From the NCBI RefSeq assembly GCF_000269985.1, contig NC_016109.1, positions 2,852,001 to 2,916,000 of the forward strand: DNA of 64,000 nt. Reading direction: 5' to 3'. Positions 61,388 through 64,000 of this stretch are shown here, in pieces; within the stretch, counting starts at the first letter, position 1; each line of letters starts with the position of its first letter. The notes below the pieces were generated by a model. The model ran no database searches. It was not told where the DNA came from and saw nothing but the letters and a program-made list of their open reading frames with translations. The translations under genes were made by a program, and so were the position numbers. Origin of the DNA: Kitasatospora setae KM-6054 (GTDB lineage: Bacteria; Actinomycetota; Actinomycetes; Streptomycetales; Streptomycetaceae).

Positions 61388-62032
61388 TCAGGGGCGCTTG
61401 GCGAGGCCGAGCGCGCGCTTCTTCTTGTAGGGGCTGGCGGAGGGTTCGCGGGTGGTCCGGTAGCGGGCCAGCGCGCCGAGGCCGGAGCCGCCGTCCGCGC
61501 CGCGCACCGTCTCGTTGACCACCCGGTCGCCGTCGAAGCGGCGGGCCAGCAGCATCACCAGCGGCACCGTGAACGGGGCCAGCAGCACGTCGTACAGCAG
61601 GGCGCTGAAGACCAGGCCGGTCAGGCCGACGTGCCGGGCGGCGGTGTCGCCGACCAGGGCGCCGACCGTCGCGTACAGCAGGGTGGAGACCACGGCGGCG
61701 ACCGCGACCACGCCGATCGCGGAGAGCGCCGAGCGCTGCCGGCCGCCCTCCGGCTTGAGCAGTCCCGCGCCGTAGCCGACGACGCACAGCACCAGGGCGT
61801 AGCGGCCGACCGCGTGGTCGGAGGGCGGGGCGAGGTCGGCCAGCAGGCCGGCGGCGAAGCCGACCGCGCAGCCGCCCGCCGGGCCGTAGACCAGGGCCAG
61901 GCCGACCACCACCAGCATCAGCAGGTCCGGGGTGGCGCCGGGAAGTTGGAGCCGGCCGAGGACGCTGACCTGGATCACCAGGGCCAGCACCAGCAGGACG
62001 GCGGACAGCAGGATCCGGTTGACGCGCGGCAT
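61388..62032 (-). CDS. mreD: Rod shape-determining protein MreD
   Basis: A 214-residue integral membrane protein with about five hydrophobic helices (ILLSAVLLVLALVIQVSVLG; LLMLVVVGLALVYGPAGGCA; AVVSTLLYATVGALVGDTAA) and the family feature GFAAGLLADLAPPSDHAVGR. A basic cytoplasmic tail ends KKKRALGLAKRP. It links MreC to the PBP2/RodA pair. ATG 62032 overlaps the mreC stop (ATGA), giving tight coupling. Confidence 0.93.
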   Translation of the reverse strand: MPRVNRILLSAVLLVLALVIQVSVLGRLQLPGATPDLLMLVVVGLALVYGPAGGCAVGFAAGLLADLAPPSDHAVGRYALVLCVVGYGAGLLKPEGGRQRSALSAIGVVAVAAVVSTLLYATVGALVGDTAARHVGLTGLVFSALLYDVLLAPFTVPLVMLLARRFDGDRVVNETVRGADGGSGLGALARYRTTREPSASPYKKKRALGLAKRP

Positions 62033-62967
62033 CAGTTCCCCCCGGTGGTCGGCGGTACGGCGGCGATCGGCGCCTGCGGGTTGCCCGCGGCGCCGGCGGA
62101 CGCGGCGGGCACCGGCGGCAGCACGGCGTCCCGCGGGTCGGTGCGCGGCGGGACGACCACCACGCCGACCAGGTCGAGCCGGGTGAACTGGACGTACGGC
62201 TCGACCAGGATGGTCTTGGTGAGCTGCCCGGGGGTGGCCTGGACCTCCTTGACGGTGCCGACCGGCACGCCGGGCACGAACGGGCGGCCGCTCTGCGAGC
62301 CGAAGGTGACCAGCCGGTCGCCGGCCTTCACCTGGGCCCGGCCGTTGAGCAGTTCGATCCGCATCGGGGAGGCGCCCTGGCCGGCCGCGAAGCCGATCTC
62401 GCCGCCGCCCTCCAGCCGGACGCCGGCGGTGAAGCCGGGGTCGGAGGCGAGCAGCACGGTCGCGGTGGTCGGGGCGACGGTGGTGATCCGGCCGACCAGG
62501 CCCTGGCCGTCGATGACGGTCATGTCGCGGGTCAGGCCGTCGTCGCTGCCGGCGTCGATGGTGATGGTCCAGGAGAAGCCCTGGGCGGCGCCGATCGCGA
62601 TCACCTGGGCGGCCTTGACCGTGTAGCCGCCGGCGCCGGCGGTGCGCAGCATGTCGTCGAGCTGCTTGGTGCGGCCGACCGCGGCGTCCGAGGAGGCGAG
62701 CTTCTGGCGCAGCTCGGTGTTCTCCCGGGTGATCTGGTCGAGGCGCTGCTGGTGGGTGCCGGCGTCGCGGATCGCCCGGATGTAGCCGGCCACCGGGTCG
62801 ACCGCGCCGGCCGCGGCGTTCTCCACCGGGCCGAGCACGGAGGCGGCGGCCCGGCGGGCACCGCCGAGCGGTGAGTCGTCACCGCCCTTGATGTCCACGG
62901 TGATGAGGGCGAAGGCCACCATCACCAGCAGGACCAGCAGTAGTCGACTCTCTCGGGTGTCCCTCAC
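62032..62967 (-). CDS. mreC: Rod shape-determining protein MreC
   Basis: A 311-residue bitopic protein: an N-terminal membrane anchor (SRLLLVLLVMVAFALITVDI), a coiled coil (about residues 70-100, HQQRLDQITRENTELRQKLA) and the MreC beta domain (MTVIDGQGLVGRITTVAPTT; LVTFGSQSGRPFVPGVPVGT) with a Pro/Ala tail. It bridges MreB filaments to the periplasmic wall machinery. It starts at GTG 62967, 70 bp after mreB on the same strand, and its stop overlaps mreD. Confidence 0.94.
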   Translation of the reverse strand: MRDTRESRLLLVLLVMVAFALITVDIKGGDDSPLGGARRAAASVLGPVENAAAGAVDPVAGYIRAIRDAGTHQQRLDQITRENTELRQKLASSDAAVGRTKQLDDMLRTAGAGGYTVKAAQVIAIGAAQGFSWTITIDAGSDDGLTRDMTVIDGQGLVGRITTVAPTTATVLLASDPGFTAGVRLEGGGEIGFAAGQGASPMRIELLNGRAQVKAGDRLVTFGSQSGRPFVPGVPVGTVKEVQATPGQLTKTILVEPYVQFTRLDLVGVVVVPPRTDPRDAVLPPVPAASAGAAGNPQAPIAAVPPTTGGN

Positions 62968-63037
62968 GGTGCCGCCGCCGCCCCTTCGTGCCGGGTGTTC
63001 GTCTGCCCGGCTCGGTGTGTAGTTCGATTTGCCTTGC

Positions 63038-64000
63038 TCAACGACGCGGCTGGGCGTCCAGTACCTGCTGCAGCGCCTCGAACTCCTCGACGCACTTGCC
63101 CGCCCCCAGCGCCACCGAGTCCAGCGGGTTCTCCGCGATGTGCACCGGCATGCCGGTCTCCCGGCGCAGCCGCTCGTCGAGGCCGCGCAGCAGGGCGCCG
63201 CCGCCGGTGAGCACGATGCCGCGGTCCATCACGTCGCCGGCGAGCTCCGGCGGGCACTGGTCCAGCGTGGTCTTCACCGAGTCGATGATCGAGTTGACCG
63301 GCTCGTCGATGGCCTCGCGGACCTCGGCGGCCGAGATGACCACCGTCTTGGGCAGGCCGGAGACCAGGTCGCGGCCGCGGATCTCGGCGTGCTCGTCCTT
63401 CTCGCCCTCCAGGCCGAACGCGGAGCCGATCGACATCTTGATCTGCTCGGCGGAGCGCTCGCCCAGCAGCAGGCTGTACTCCTTCTTGATGTGCTGGACG
63501 ATCGCGCTGTCCAGCTCGTCGCCGGCCACCCGGAGCGACTGGGCGGTGACGATGCCGCCGAGCGAGATCACCGCGACCTCGGTGGTGCCGCCGCCGATGT
63601 CGACCACCATGTTCCCGGTGGGCTCGTGCACCGGCAGGCCGGAGCCGATCGCCGCGGCCATCGGCTCCTCGATGATGTGCACCTGGCGGGCGCCGGCCTG
63701 CATGCTGGCCTCGACCACGGCGCGGCGCTCGACGCCGGTGATGCCGGACGGGACGCAGACCACGACCCGCGGGCGGACCAGGTAGCGGCGGCGGTGGATC
63801 TTCATGATGAAGTACCGCAGCATCCGCTCGGTGATCTCGAAGTCGGCGATCACGCCGTCCTTGAGCGGGCGGATCGCGACGATGTTGCCGGGGGTCCGGC
63901 CGATCATCTTCTTCGCCTCGGCGCCGACCGCGAGGATCCCGCCGGTGTTGGTGTTCACGGCCACCACCGACGGCTCGTTCAGCACGATGCCCTTGCCACG
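63038..64000 (-). CDS. mreB: Rod shape-determining protein MreB, C-terminal part
   Basis: The last 320 codons of an actin-like ATPase; the N-terminal phosphate-1 loop is beyond the window. Visible motifs: [60 protein letters not shown] (phosphate 2), [20 protein letters not shown] and [20 protein letters not shown] (adenosine). The C-terminus [16 protein letters not shown] is normal, so only the edge truncates it. In Streptomyces MreB acts mainly in sporulation septa and spore-wall assembly. It heads the mreB-mreC-mreD-pbp2-rodA cluster. Confidence 0.96.
   Translation of the reverse strand, partial: RGKGIVLNEPSVVAVNTNTGGILAVGAEAKKMIGRTPGNIVAIRPLKDGVIADFEITERMLRYFIMKIHRRRYLVRPRVVVCVPSGITGVERRAVVEASMQAGARQVHIIEEPMAAAIGSGLPVHEPTGNMVVDIGGGTTEVAVISLGGIVTAQSLRVAGDELDSAIVQHIKKEYSLLLGERSAEQIKMSIGSAFGLEGEKDEHAEIRGRDLVSGLPKTVVISAAEVREAIDEPVNSIIDSVKTTLDQCPPELAGDVMDRGIVLTGGGALLRGLDERLRRETGMPVHIAENPLDSVALGAGKCVEEFEALQQVLDAQPRR

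Noticed and set aside
59051..62626. Plus-strand open frame of about 1190 codons opposite pbp2, mreD and mreC
   Set aside because: Antisense shadow of the mre/PBP cluster; it spans three genes with strong family motifs on the other strand.

Overview
The window is about 73% G+C (by eye), with strong third-position GC bias, frequent GTG starts and long antisense open frames. Gene content and order match the conserved core-chromosome block of Streptomycetaceae (tricorn, rsmE-dnaJ-hrcA, lepA-rpsT-holA, comEC-comEA, leuS, rsfS-nadD, proA-proB, obgE-rpmA-rplU-rne, rodA-mreBCD). A Streptomyces or Kitasatospora chromosome is the likely source. I see no phage, plasmid, insertion sequence, CRISPR array or biosynthetic cluster. 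Both ends cut a gene: a tricorn-type protease at the left and mreB at the right.

Layout. 1-4.5 kb: end of a tricorn protease gene, then the heat-shock unit hrcA-dnaJ-rsmE behind a perfect CIRCE operator. 4.7-9.5 kb: htpX with a PspAB-like partner, a lipoprotein, a DUF3097 protein, and an ECF sigma factor coupled to a membrane protein. 9.5-18.1 kb: hemW, a long-chain acyl-CoA ligase, a heterodimeric ABC exporter and an NDH-2-like flavoprotein with a striking inverted repeat in front. 18.2-30.2 kb: lepA, a small ABM-family protein, rpsT, holA, comEC, comEA, degV and a coiled-coil membrane protein. 30.5-35.9 kb: leuS behind a leucine-codon leader peptide and an intrinsic terminator, an HTH/TPR-like regulator, and three identical tRNA-Ala(GGC) genes. 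35.9-44.1 kb: histidine phosphatase, rsfS, a LytR_C-type membrane protein, nadD, two tiny membrane proteins, an M48 peptidase and two membrane proteins sharing an N-terminal motif. 44.2-50 kb: proA, proB, obgE, rpmA, rplU. 50-57.8 kb: RNase E/G and a split radical-SAM pair enclosing a Trp/Pro-repeat membrane protein. 57.9-64 kb: rodA, pbp2, mreD, mreC, mreB, the elongation/spore-wall cluster.

Most genes lie on the minus strand, and many neighbours are translationally coupled through NTGA overlaps: sigma factor/membrane protein, the two ABC subunits, rsfS/phosphatase, mreC/mreD and pbp2/rodA. Perfect GC-rich hairpins mark most transcription-unit ends. At least nine starts have a TANNNT hexamer 6-7 nt upstream of the start codon, the arrangement expected of leaderless mRNAs. 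The most interesting regulatory signal is in front of leuS: a 12-codon, apparently leaderless ORF with Leu-Leu-Leu (two rare CTT codons), followed by a terminator with a U-run, which looks like a transcription attenuator.
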